Source: Cyclobacterium sp. 1_MG-2023
GTDB taxonomy: Bacteria; Bacteroidota; Bacteroidia; Cytophagales; Cyclobacteriaceae
NCBI RefSeq assembly: GCF_030546805.1
Contig: NZ_JAUOPC010000006.1
Location: 248,001 to 312,000 of the forward strand
Reading direction: 5' to 3'
DNA: 64,000 nt
Made by a program: the position numbers and the translations under genes. This document shows, piece by piece, positions 53,921 to 62,620 of this stretch. Positions within the stretch are counted from its first letter, which is position 1, and each line of letters opens with the position of its first letter. The notes under the pieces were generated by a model. That model did no database searches and was not told where the DNA came from. It worked only from the letters and a program-made list of their open reading frames with translations.

Positions 53921-55048
53921 TCAATCAGGAAAAAGGCTATTGTCCATATTGGGAACAATTCTTAGCGCATTTTTATAATAGACTTTCTTGAGAACCTCAT
54001 CAGGTAAACCCAAGCCATACATGCGCCAAAATGCGTGGTATTTCTTGTAATAAGGGAAATATTCATTCTCAGTTTCCAGCACCCTGAAATAGGTGTAAAA
54101 CTCCTCTTTATTATAGGCGTCCTTTCCAAATAGAATCCTGTCCTGGTACTTGATAAAAAACTTTTTGGCGGCACGAGGTTGTCGACCGAATTCGGCAATT
54201 ACAGCCGCTATTCCAAAATTCACATTGGGGTATTCGTCCAAGTGTCTACCAGCTTTTTCCAGGTCATTGGCCATCCAACCCATATGGGCATTGATAAAGG
54301 TGGTGTTTGTATGCTTTTCAAATACAGCATGTTGCTCTGCAATAATTTGTTCGAAAGGGGCCGGGTTATTCGCGCCTCTCTTCCTATTGGGTCGCAATTT
54401 TAACTCCAACCAACGCTCATTTTTACTATCCATGGGTTCCCAAAAAGGAGCTGGGTCCGCTGCATGAATAAGAACCGGGATCCCCAATTCACCGCATTTG
54501 GCCCAAATAGCATCCAGATCCGGATGATTGATAGGAACCCTTTTGCCATGTATGTCTTTCACGCTCAAACCCAAGCTTTTGAAGATCTTCAAACCATTGG
54601 CCCCATTTTTAACATCCTCCTCTAAAATGCTGACTGCTTTGTCTTTCCACCCTTTACCTCCTATACCATCAAAAGAAAGGTTTGTGAAAACAATAAATCT
54701 TCCCGGGGCGTGTTTATTGAACGCTTGAATCATGGAATTTAAGTAATCCTCAGCGGCGCCTTCATCTCCGTTTCTCGTAAACCTTTTACCACTAAGATTA
54801 ACCATCGTCGCCATGTTTATTTCATCCATTTCCCTTGTTAGGTTTGAAATAAGCGATTCATCAACATTTCTCTGGTGGCTGTGAATGTCAACAAATGGAA
54901 ACTTTGCTCTTTTGATGGGGTGCTCGGGTACCACCAAGGTAGACTTGGGGTTATAAGATTCAAAATCCATTTCCTGCGCCAAAAGAGAGAAATTGAATAA
55001 AACCATGAGCAGGGGAGTAAGAGCGATGTGGCCAAAGCTATTTTTCAT
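53921..55048 (-). CDS. exported amidohydrolase (TIM-barrel metal-dependent hydrolase)
   Basis: The 375-residue protein has a signal peptide (ends LLAQEM) and an amidohydrolase-2 type TIM barrel. Metal-site motifs are FVDIHSHQRNVDE, VLIHAADPAPF and the NAHMGWM histidine. Relatives are decarboxylases and hydrolases of uncertain substrate. It is monocistronic on the minus strand. Confidence 0.85.
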   Translation of the reverse strand: MKNSFGHIALTPLLMVLFNFSLLAQEMDFESYNPKSTLVVPEHPIKRAKFPFVDIHSHQRNVDESLISNLTREMDEINMATMVNLSGKRFTRNGDEGAAEDYLNSMIQAFNKHAPGRFIVFTNLSFDGIGGKGWKDKAVSILEEDVKNGANGLKIFKSLGLSVKDIHGKRVPINHPDLDAIWAKCGELGIPVLIHAADPAPFWEPMDSKNERWLELKLRPNRKRGANNPAPFEQIIAEQHAVFEKHTNTTFINAHMGWMANDLEKAGRHLDEYPNVNFGIAAVIAEFGRQPRAAKKFFIKYQDRILFGKDAYNKEEFYTYFRVLETENEYFPYYKKYHAFWRMYGLGLPDEVLKKVYYKNALRIVPNMDNSLFPD

Positions 55049-55295
55049 TCGTGGTAAAGGTTAAGTGTTCAATCTTTAATTTATGACTAAAATTGCAATC
55101 TTCAAGCTTCAAACTTATCCTTTTTCACCAAACGCTTCTGTTTTGGAAGTTTTTTCATAATAATATGTGGAAGGGAGCAATTGAAATAGTGGGGTCTTTT
55201 TCAACTTAATGCTATTTTATCAAAGGCCCTATGTAGCGAAACCGGGGTAGAAGACGTATGGGTATAAAACCAATTTATTATAAATTAACACTTTT

Positions 55296-55655
55296 ATGAA
55301 AAAATTCACTATTCCTCTTTTCTTATGTCTTATCCTTTGTTTTTCTTGCAATGAAGACCAGGAGCCTGAGACTATTTGTGGTGTAACAGAACCACTAACC
55401 AAACTACCTTGGCTAAAAATCTTGCAGGAAAACTATGCCTCTGCTGAGATGTCGGAATATAATTATATAGGACAGGCCACCTATAATGGAGCAACCGTGT
55501 TTTATTTGGCGAGTTGTTGCCCCAGTTGTAATTGGCAGCTTGTTACTTATGACTGTTCCGGAAATCAAATTGAGGAGGACCATACGCTAGATGACCTTGA
55601 TTCCAAGCAGATCATATGGAAGGCTAATGATTCTGAATGTGTCTTTGAGGAATAG
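55296..55655 (+). CDS. small Cys-rich lipoprotein, unknown function
   Basis: The 119-residue protein has a lipobox ending FSCNED (Cys18) and a mature domain with the segment YLASCCPSCNWQLVTYDCSG, a Cys-rich pattern of a recurrent Bacteroidota family. The function is unknown. It is followed by a bidirectional terminator shared with the convergent HNH gene. Confidence 0.65.
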   Translation: MKKFTIPLFLCLILCFSCNEDQEPETICGVTEPLTKLPWLKILQENYASAEMSEYNYIGQATYNGATVFYLASCCPSCNWQLVTYDCSGNQIEEDHTLDDLDSKQIIWKANDSECVFEE

Positions 55656-55686
55656 ATTCAATTGCGCATTTTTCAATGCTGCGTTT

Positions 55687-55728
55687 ATACCATAAACCCT
55701 TTCTCTTGTGAGTTTGGGTTTATGGTAT
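55687..55728. terminator. bidirectional terminator between lipoprotein and HNH genes
   Basis: A perfect 13-bp stem, ATACCATAAACCC with GGGTTTATGGTAT, closes at 55687-55699 and 55716-55728. The loop holds a further CTC/GAG pairing. The HNH gene's stop codon (55720-55722) lies inside the stem. Confidence 0.75.
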
Positions 55729-56496
55729 ATTACCGATGTTTTCTTTTATTTGTTGGTATTCAGCCTTCAATTTATTCAGTTTGTTTTTTTGTGCCAAATA
55801 CTCGGTTTTTAAGATCAAGCCTTTTTGAAAGTTGCGCTGTAAAATGGCATCTACATTTTCAGCATTTTTTACAGTATTGCAGGTTCTGCAAGAGGAGACC
55901 AAATTAGATTTCCAATCGTAGCCACCATCTGCTTTGGCATGGATATGGTTAAGGTAAAAATCAGGTGCTTTAAGCTCGCAAAGACAATAGAAGCACTTGT
56001 TATTGTCTCTTTTTAAAATCTCGTTTCTTTTGTTAAGATCAGTAAGGATGTCGTCCTCTGAGTCTCCATACATGCTTTCTTCTATGGTATCTTCAATTTT
56101 AATCAGCTTTTTTATGGCTTTTATCTCCGAAGGTAATTTTACGATGTATTCATTGATTTTACCCGGTCGGTGAACCTTTTTTAGGATCCCAAATTTAACC
56201 AGGTCATTAATCCCACGTTTGACCACATCCTTGGACATGGGATTGTCAAAATTAGACAGCATATTTTGTCCCAATGCAGCAATTTTAACCTTAATTTTCC
56301 GACTACCTATGGAATAATAAGCCCTTTTAAAAAACAGCATATAGAGAGCAAAAGAGCGGACTTTTAAGAACCTGGGCAAATACTTGGTGGCATAGTCAAA
56401 TTCCACTAGAAAATCGTGAAGGGAAATGGATTCATAAGTAGGCTCCTCAGATTCCGAAATAATTTCTTCAGCTTTGTTTAAAATGTATTTTTTCAT
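55720..56496 (-). CDS. HNH endonuclease with N-terminal winged-helix-like domain
   Basis: The 258-residue protein has an N-terminal helical and winged-helix-like part (about 45-120; GINDLVKFGILKKVHRPGK) and an HNH domain: C168-x2-C171, HIH at 184-186 and C203-x2-C206. The N-terminal layout recalls replication-initiator or phage replisome-organiser proteins. Its target and role are unknown; homing, phage defence or DNA repair are possible. It stands alone, divergent from rnhA. Confidence 0.75.
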   Translation of the reverse strand: MKKYILNKAEEIISESEEPTYESISLHDFLVEFDYATKYLPRFLKVRSFALYMLFFKRAYYSIGSRKIKVKIAALGQNMLSNFDNPMSKDVVKRGINDLVKFGILKKVHRPGKINEYIVKLPSEIKAIKKLIKIEDTIEESMYGDSEDDILTDLNKRNEILKRDNNKCFYCLCELKAPDFYLNHIHAKADGGYDWKSNLVSSCRTCNTVKNAENVDAILQRNFQKGLILKTEYLAQKNKLNKLKAEYQQIKENIGNIP

Positions 56497-56812
56497 GTTT
56501 TAATCATTGCTAATTATTCGTATCGCCTACTGGTTGGCTTATATTCCCTAGTTTATGACTTTAATTAATGCTTAAAAACGAAATATTTAGCCATTTTTCC
56601 AAATAATTCATCGCTAATAATTCCCTTTATTTTGCCTTTATATCTAGCGACAACAGCATGGAGCTAAAGCAGTTATAGCAATTGCTATTATTACCTGCAT
56701 AATAGAAGATAGATTTGGGACAATGTCGGTTTGGACAAAAGCTTAAGTCCGTACTTACTTTATGGGCCGTTTGCAATATTTCCATTATTTTTGAAGCAAA
56801 ATAGATCTGCAA
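56497..56812. other. intergenic interval before rnhA
   Basis: Divergent promoter region of about 316 bp. A Cys-rich minus-strand frame of 52-61 codons (56627-56812) is present but cannot be shown to be a gene. No repeat or RNA is visible. Confidence 0.4.
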
Positions 56813-57271
56813 ATGATAAAAATATATACCGACGGAGCGAGTAGGGGCAATCCCGGAAACGGTGGATATGGGGTGATTTTACTCTATAAAAATTTAAGAA
56901 AGGAGCTTTCCGAAGGTTTTCGCCTGACTACCAATAACCGAATGGAATTGCTCGCTGTCATCAGGGGTTTGGAGGCATTGAAAGTAGAAGGGCTGCCAAT
57001 AACTATCTTTTCAGATAGCAAATACGTGGTGGACTCCGTTCAAAAAGGTTGGATTTGGGGTTGGCAAAAAAAGGGTTTTAAAGGCAAAAAGAACATGGAT
57101 CTTTGGAAAAAGTACATTCCCCTTCACTTGAAATACAAGCCTACTTTTCAGTGGGTAAAAGGCCATGCAGGAAATCCACTCAATGAAAGATGTGATGAAT
57201 TGGCGGTCTCAGCAGCCATGGGAAATAATTTGCCCGCTGATCAGGGTTATGAAGCGGAACAAAACGGCTAA
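56813..57271 (+). CDS. rnhA: ribonuclease HI
   Basis: The enzyme degrades RNA in RNA-DNA hybrids. The 152-residue protein shows the catalytic carboxylates D7, E45, D68 and D128, plus the basic-loop region WQKKGFKGKKNMDLWKK and H118. The length is as in E. coli. Its stop overlaps the next gene's ATG by one base. Confidence 0.96.
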   Translation: MIKIYTDGASRGNPGNGGYGVILLYKNLRKELSEGFRLTTNNRMELLAVIRGLEALKVEGLPITIFSDSKYVVDSVQKGWIWGWQKKGFKGKKNMDLWKKYIPLHLKYKPTFQWVKGHAGNPLNERCDELAVSAAMGNNLPADQGYEAEQNG

Positions 57272-57999
57272 TGGGACGCCGTTCAATTAGTTATTTCCAG
57301 TTCAAGCAGTTTCGTATAGAGCAAGAACGCTGTGCCATGAAAGTGAGCACCGATGCCGTTGTCCTTGGCGCCCTAGCAAGGGCTTCTCATCAACACGGAA
57401 ATATTCTGGATATTGGCACGGGTACAGGTGTGTTGGCATTGATGATGGCCCAAAAGTACCCGGTAGCCGACATTGATGCGGTAGAAATTGACAAAGAAGC
57501 TTTCGAACAGGCAAGGCAAAATGTTTCCTCCAATAAATTGGGAATTAATATCACGGTACACCAACAAGCCTTTCAGGAATTTGAATCAAGTAATATCGAG
57601 CCATACGATCTGATTATCACCAATCCTCCTTATTACAGCGGGCAGTTGCAAAGTAACCAAACCAATATTAACCTTGCCAGACATGAAAAAGGGCTTAATT
57701 TTTCTGATTTGTGGGCTGGTATTGATCGTTTGCTGAAAACAGAAGGGGTGCTTTGGCTTATATTACCACCCAATGAAATGGAGGATTTTAAAAGTCTAGG
57801 AAAAGAGATAGGCTTTTACTCAAATAGCCAAACCCTACTTCAGGACCGAGAAACCAGTAAAGTCCACCGTGTAATTGCTTCTTTTACCAGAAAGAAGCCA
57901 AAGCAAAGCGAAAAAACTTTCTTGGTTATCAAAGATGCAAACAATGCCTACACTACCGAATACATTGATCTGCTCAGAGATTATATGCTGCATTTTTAA
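57271..57999 (+). CDS. trmN6: tRNA1(Val) (adenine37-N6)-methyltransferase TrmN6-like
   Basis: The 242-residue protein has the SAM site LDIGTGTGVLALMMAQ, the target-binding NPPYY motif of N6-adenine methyltransferases and the N-terminal family pattern MKVSTDAVVLGA. This fits TrmN6/YfiC, which methylates A37 of tRNA-Val. It overlaps rnhA by one base (TAATG), so coupled expression is likely. Confidence 0.9.
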   Translation: MGRRSISYFQFKQFRIEQERCAMKVSTDAVVLGALARASHQHGNILDIGTGTGVLALMMAQKYPVADIDAVEIDKEAFEQARQNVSSNKLGINITVHQQAFQEFESSNIEPYDLIITNPPYYSGQLQSNQTNINLARHEKGLNFSDLWAGIDRLLKTEGVLWLILPPNEMEDFKSLGKEIGFYSNSQTLLQDRETSKVHRVIASFTRKKPKQSEKTFLVIKDANNAYTTEYIDLLRDYMLHF

Positions 58000-58007
58000 C
58001 TGAAGTG

Positions 58008-58041
58008 GGCCAATAGCAATTTTTGTTTCTCGCTATTGGCC
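58008..58041. terminator. bidirectional hairpin between trmN6 and GH97 genes
   Basis: GGCCAATAGC at 58008-58017 pairs with GCTATTGGCC at 58032-58041; the 14-base loop is T-rich. It lies between two convergent genes. Confidence 0.55.
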
Positions 58042-58053
58042 ATCCCATATTTT

Positions 58054-59955
58054 CTATTTAGCAGGTTTTATAACCATCGCCATTCCCTTGTGTTTTCCCA
58101 ATTTGAATTGCATCAAGTCCTTTGAACTTAGGCTTCGCGTTTCTAAAGCTACCCTGCTGTGGGTTTTTACTTCATCATCGTCGGTGTAAATTGTGGCTGT
58201 ATACGTTTTGTTTGGATTTAAGAAATCAAATGAAATTTCATTGTCCCTTTCCTGATACCCATTAAGTGCTCCGACAAACCAAGTGTCTCCACTTTTTCTG
58301 GCGACAACTGCATGTTCTCCCGGGTAGCCGGATAGCACCTTAGTGTCATCCCAAACCGTAGGCATTTCGTCGAAAAATGTCAATTCAGGTACTTCCAAAA
58401 TATAATTGGTACTGTTTCCGGCTCCTTTATGTGCTCCGGGAGAATTTTCCGGTCGGTCATACCAATACAGAAATTGCCAAGGGCTGTAAATCATAACTGC
58501 CTTGGCCAGTTGCGAAGCGTGCGAGCCCATTTTATTGTCTACCCTTTCAGCAAAATAGCAGTTGGTATGGTCGCCTGCACCTGCAAGCATGCGGGTAAAC
58601 AAGGTTTTTAAAACAGTGGTATTGTCAGGAGATTCCTCATCCCCGCGAATACCTTCCTGTGTCATCAGGTTTGGATAGGTGCGAGAATAGCCCGTTGGGC
58701 GGTATTCATCGTGTATGTCTATCATAAGGCCATGGTCTGCAGCCTTTCGTACCGCTTCATGTAACCAGCTGGTCCATTCCTGTGGACCTACATTTACAAA
58801 GCCATATTTGATACCTTTTACCCCCCATGATTTTAATAATGGCAATACTTCATCCAGTTGTTTTTCTAAAGCTCTTCGGTTGACATACAAAATCACCCCA
58901 ATTCCTTTGCTTTCTGCATATTTGATTACCCTTTTGAGGTCTAAAGGGCCTTTGGAGCGGTTGGGATCTACTGTAATGGTGGTGGCATCCGATGCATCAT
59001 CGTATTCATTTCCATACCAGCCTGCATCAAATTCAATGTATTGTAAGTTATGTTTCACAGCAAAGTCTACGCAGGCCATTCCTCCATCTGTGGTTAAGGT
59101 AACCTCACGAATAACCTTTCCGGGTTTTATCCAGTCTGAGTTTTTTATCGCATTCGGCGCGTTGAGGTTCAATAATAAATAATTGTTTTCCAGGATTTCC
59201 CCTGGAGAATTTCCTGCCATTATGGTTCTCCAAGGGCTTGTAAATGGCCCATCAAATTGTACTTGGCCCTCAAGACTGGCTACTAAAGCAGTAGGCTTGT
59301 CCTTGGACAATTCAAACTTCATTCTGGCAAAATCAACCAAAGCAGCTTCACCCAGGGCTACAAATAAAGAATCGTTCAGCTCTGCTAATAATGGACGTTC
59401 AACAATCTTGTTGCTTATTTCCGTTAACTTTGTCTTGTTAATCGCTCCTTGTGCTTGCTCGGAGACCCATACTTCTGAATTGGCAGGTAAGGCAAATTCG
59501 GTAAGTTCAGCATTTAGGGTAAGCTGTCCTGCATTTTCAAATTCATACTGAAAGGCAAGCCCTTCATTGTATGCCCTTATGTTTAGTTGGAAGAGAGGTG
59601 TTTTTTGGTCCTTTGAACTAAAGGTAACAACAGATTGATGGTATTGATCCGGGTACATGTTTTTTTCCCCATAAACAGGCTTCCAATCTGTTGCTACTTT
59701 ACTTTCTTTAACCTCATTTATTTCAAGGTTTTGGGTGATATTGCTTGTGTCAGAAAGCTCAAATCCAAGTATAGACTTTCCTATGATCTCTTTACCATCA
59801 AAAAATGCGCGATAATAAAGCTGTGAATCTTCAGTCAGCAATTCAAACCTAAATTTTCCATTAGGGCTACTTACATGAACATCATTGGTGCTCGTGCAGG
59901 ATTGAAATACAAGCGCTAAAACAAAAATCCCAAGAGATCTAAAAATATTTTTCAT
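58054..59955 (-). CDS. glycoside hydrolase family 97 lipoprotein (alpha-glucosidase/galactosidase type)
   Basis: The 633-residue protein is exported as a lipoprotein (lipobox QSC, Cys20). The N-terminal beta-sandwich carries the GH97 opening VHVSSPNGKFRFEL, then a TIM barrel with YIEFDAGWYGNEYDD and IDIHDEYRPTGYSRTYPNLM, and a C-terminal beta domain. GH97 enzymes split alpha-glucosides (SusB) or alpha-galactosides. An Asp in IDIHDEYRP at the usual nucleophile strand suggests the retaining subtype, but I cannot prove it. Confidence 0.88.
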   Translation of the reverse strand: MKNIFRSLGIFVLALVFQSCTSTNDVHVSSPNGKFRFELLTEDSQLYYRAFFDGKEIIGKSILGFELSDTSNITQNLEINEVKESKVATDWKPVYGEKNMYPDQYHQSVVTFSSKDQKTPLFQLNIRAYNEGLAFQYEFENAGQLTLNAELTEFALPANSEVWVSEQAQGAINKTKLTEISNKIVERPLLAELNDSLFVALGEAALVDFARMKFELSKDKPTALVASLEGQVQFDGPFTSPWRTIMAGNSPGEILENNYLLLNLNAPNAIKNSDWIKPGKVIREVTLTTDGGMACVDFAVKHNLQYIEFDAGWYGNEYDDASDATTITVDPNRSKGPLDLKRVIKYAESKGIGVILYVNRRALEKQLDEVLPLLKSWGVKGIKYGFVNVGPQEWTSWLHEAVRKAADHGLMIDIHDEYRPTGYSRTYPNLMTQEGIRGDEESPDNTTVLKTLFTRMLAGAGDHTNCYFAERVDNKMGSHASQLAKAVMIYSPWQFLYWYDRPENSPGAHKGAGNSTNYILEVPELTFFDEMPTVWDDTKVLSGYPGEHAVVARKSGDTWFVGALNGYQERDNEISFDFLNPNKTYTATIYTDDDEVKTHSRVALETRSLSSKDLMQFKLGKHKGMAMVIKPAK

Positions 59956-60041
59956 TTAAAAGGTAAGGTTTATTGATAAGAATATTTTCTGTCAGGCAAT
60001 ACAGAATAAAATTTCGATGTTAAAATTTCAGTTTTCGAGCA

Positions 60042-60944
60042 TCATTCCCATTTTACATATTTTTGCCAGTTGTGTTCTTCTTTGAAGCCCAACACTTCAC
60101 GTATTTTTTTATTTGAAAACAAAGCTTCATGCTCTTCGAGCTCCCGAGTAATCGGCACACCCGGGAAGAACCTTTCCGCCAACTCTTTGCTTGGAATCAC
60201 TGCCCCATTGTGGTCGTTCCCGGCATTGAAAACCTGATAACCAAGGCCATCTTTTTTCAAACATAAATCAACAATCTGTCCGAGATCTCTTGCGTCAATA
60301 TAACAGAAGGCATTCCTTCTGCGCACTTCAGGGTTTTTAAAGTAATGCGGGAACAGTTCAGCATATTCGTGGGGTTCGATGACATTTCCAATGCGAAGCG
60401 CATAAATATCAACGCCTGAACGCCGCTGAAAACTGCGAGCCGTTTTCTCATTCACCACCTTCGATAAACCGTAGCTGTCCATGGGATCCACATCATAGTC
60501 TTCCTCCAAAGGCAAGGAATTAGGATCAGTTGGGCCATCTGAGAAGCAGACACCATAGGTAGTTTCTGAAGAGGCAATGATGATTTTTTTAATGCCAAGT
60601 TTTACCGCCGCTTCTATTATATTGTAGGTACCCATGGTATTGACACGAAAAGTCTCATTGTCAGGGTTAATTAAGATTCTGGGAACGGCAGCAAAATGTA
60701 CAACTGCATCAAACTTCGGTACACCATTTCCAGGCTCCAACTCATCCAAAGCTGCATAGGAACTCATGGCATTGAACATTTGCCCGGAATCTGTTATATC
60801 AGCTATCAAATTGTCCACCCCGGGATGATCCAAAGGTTTCAGGTCTACATTCATTACCCGATGGCCTTGGGCGAGTAGATAAGGAACCACATGTTTACCT
60901 GCTTTTCCCGATCCTCCGGTAAAAAAGATTCGTTGTTTAGTCAT
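60042..60944 (-). CDS. NAD(P)-dependent epimerase/dehydratase (extended SDR)
   Basis: The 300-residue protein has the Rossmann motif GGSGKAGK, a YGLSK catalytic pair and the family segment HFAAVPRIL. The start at 60944 (MTKQRIFFTGGSG) matches the domain; the longer frame from 61043 adds 33 unrelated residues. Sugar-nucleotide epimerase or sugar dehydrogenase activity is likely, substrate unknown. The next minus-strand gene lies 147 bp upstream. Confidence 0.85.
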   Translation of the reverse strand: MTKQRIFFTGGSGKAGKHVVPYLLAQGHRVMNVDLKPLDHPGVDNLIADITDSGQMFNAMSSYAALDELEPGNGVPKFDAVVHFAAVPRILINPDNETFRVNTMGTYNIIEAAVKLGIKKIIIASSETTYGVCFSDGPTDPNSLPLEEDYDVDPMDSYGLSKVVNEKTARSFQRRSGVDIYALRIGNVIEPHEYAELFPHYFKNPEVRRRNAFCYIDARDLGQIVDLCLKKDGLGYQVFNAGNDHNGAVIPSKELAERFFPGVPITRELEEHEALFSNKKIREVLGFKEEHNWQKYVKWE

Positions 60945-61091
60945 TTTTGGAATTGTTAATAATGATATAATTTTTTCATGGCCAAATATGGTTACGGGAT
61001 AAGTTTCCTGTCTCAATTCTATCCACGCAGTAATAGGGGTCATCTACTCAGCGAATAATAAAATTACCTTATCATCTGCTGAGCTACCGGT

Positions 61092-62501
61092 TTATTTTGG
61101 AGTGATCCTTAAAATTTTGTCTGGTTGGTTGAGTACCACATAAAATGCTCCATCGGGACCAAACTTTAAGTCTCTAACCCGGCCATATCCTTTTAAGATC
61201 ATTTCTTGGTATTCCACTTTATTGCCATCGGTGGGTAGTCTTCTCACTTCCTCAAAGGCAAGTGCACCTATAAATAAGTTGTTTTTCCAATGGGGAAACA
61301 AGGGGCTGTTCGAAAATTCAGCCGGAGAAACCGCAATAGATGGATTCCAGAATATAATGGGCTGCAACATCCCTTCCTGAGTTGTTTGGTCGGATACAAC
61401 ACTACCGTCATAGTCTATTCCATAGGTAATATCAGGCCAACCATAATTGCCTCCTTTCTTTAAAATGTTCAATTCATCACCTCCCATAGGGCCATGTTCT
61501 GTAAACCAGATGTCACCGGTCTCAGGGTGTTGAGCGATTCCCTGTACATTTCTGTTTCCTCTTGTAAACAATTGAGGCAATGCATCGACTTGATTAATAA
61601 ATGGGTTGTCATTGGGAACACTTCCATCAGGATTGATGCGGTAGATCTTAGCAACCGGCTTACTCAAATCCTGAGCGTATTCGGCATAACCCATATCACC
61701 TATGGAGAAATACAAGTAACCTTCCTTGTCAAATAAAAACCTGCATCCCCACCTATTTCCTTTTGTCACCAATAGTTCATTTGGTACTTCAAACAAGTTT
61801 TCTTCCGCTACCCAGTTGTTATTGTCAATTTTACCCCTTACAATTTTAGTCATGGCAGGGGCAGAAGCATCATTTATTCGCTCCGGAGCAAAACTAAAAG
61901 CCAGGTAAATCCATCCATTTTCTTTGTATTTAGGATCAATCGCAATATCCATGTAACCACCGGTTTTAAATTCTTGAGATTGGGGGACTCCTCTCACAGA
62001 CTCTTTTAAAGGGGTTCCTTTTACAATCCAGCGAAGCATTCCCCGTCTTTCAGATACCAGGGCACTGTCCTTGGATACGAATTCAATGGCCCAAGGAGTT
62101 TTGATCACATCCTCTACCCATTCCTCAATATGTAAATCATATTTTTCAGTTTGAATATGCTGTGGAATGGCACGATCGATATTCGGTTGAATTTTCTGTG
62201 CATCGGAAATAAAGTCCACCAGTGACTTGATTTGTTCTTTATTTAAAACTTGGTTCCAGGCAATCATTTCTGTTCCGGGTATCCCAAAAGTGATATTTCT
62301 GGTCATCAAGCTACCGCTTCTACCGTATTTCCATGCCGTTTTGATTAGGGAACTGGCTGAATTGCCTTCTAAATTAGCCCCATGACATCCTGCACAGTAA
62401 GTTTTATATAATTTTTCACCCTCTTGTGCAGATCCACATATAGCTAAGAAAGAAAATTGTAGAACCAACAACCCAAGTATTTTGGTGACCTTCTTCTTCA
62501 T
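61092..62501 (-). CDS. PQQ-type sugar dehydrogenase fused to cytochrome c
   Basis: The 469-residue exported protein has a signal peptide, then a class I cytochrome c domain (haem motif C36-A-G-C39-H40, axial Met in GTEMIAWN) and a beta-propeller of the soluble aldose sugar dehydrogenase/glucose dehydrogenase type with TRGNRNVQGIAQHPETG and WFTEHGPMGGDELN. It would oxidise aldoses and pass electrons to its haem. PQQ dependence is inferred from the fold; PQQ synthesis genes are not in the window. Confidence 0.88.
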   Translation of the reverse strand: MKKKVTKILGLLVLQFSFLAICGSAQEGEKLYKTYCAGCHGANLEGNSASSLIKTAWKYGRSGSLMTRNITFGIPGTEMIAWNQVLNKEQIKSLVDFISDAQKIQPNIDRAIPQHIQTEKYDLHIEEWVEDVIKTPWAIEFVSKDSALVSERRGMLRWIVKGTPLKESVRGVPQSQEFKTGGYMDIAIDPKYKENGWIYLAFSFAPERINDASAPAMTKIVRGKIDNNNWVAEENLFEVPNELLVTKGNRWGCRFLFDKEGYLYFSIGDMGYAEYAQDLSKPVAKIYRINPDGSVPNDNPFINQVDALPQLFTRGNRNVQGIAQHPETGDIWFTEHGPMGGDELNILKKGGNYGWPDITYGIDYDGSVVSDQTTQEGMLQPIIFWNPSIAVSPAEFSNSPLFPHWKNNLFIGALAFEEVRRLPTDGNKVEYQEMILKGYGRVRDLKFGPDGAFYVVLNQPDKILRITPK

Positions 62502-62577
62502 TAATTGACCTATAGCTGATATTAAGAAAGATGGAATATACTATTTTTGGCTGTTGGATCCAATTTTGGTTTAGTAA

Positions 62578-62616
62578 GACCTATTCAAACTTTTCTATTA
62601 AAAGTTTGAATAGGTC
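62578..62616 (-). terminator. 17-bp perfect hairpin after sdaA
   Basis: A perfect 17-bp inverted repeat with a CTATT loop (62578-62594 and 62600-62616) lies four bases after the serine dehydratase stop. No long T-run follows on the minus strand, so it may work mainly as a stable 3' end. Confidence 0.6.
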
Positions 62617-62620
62617 CAAT

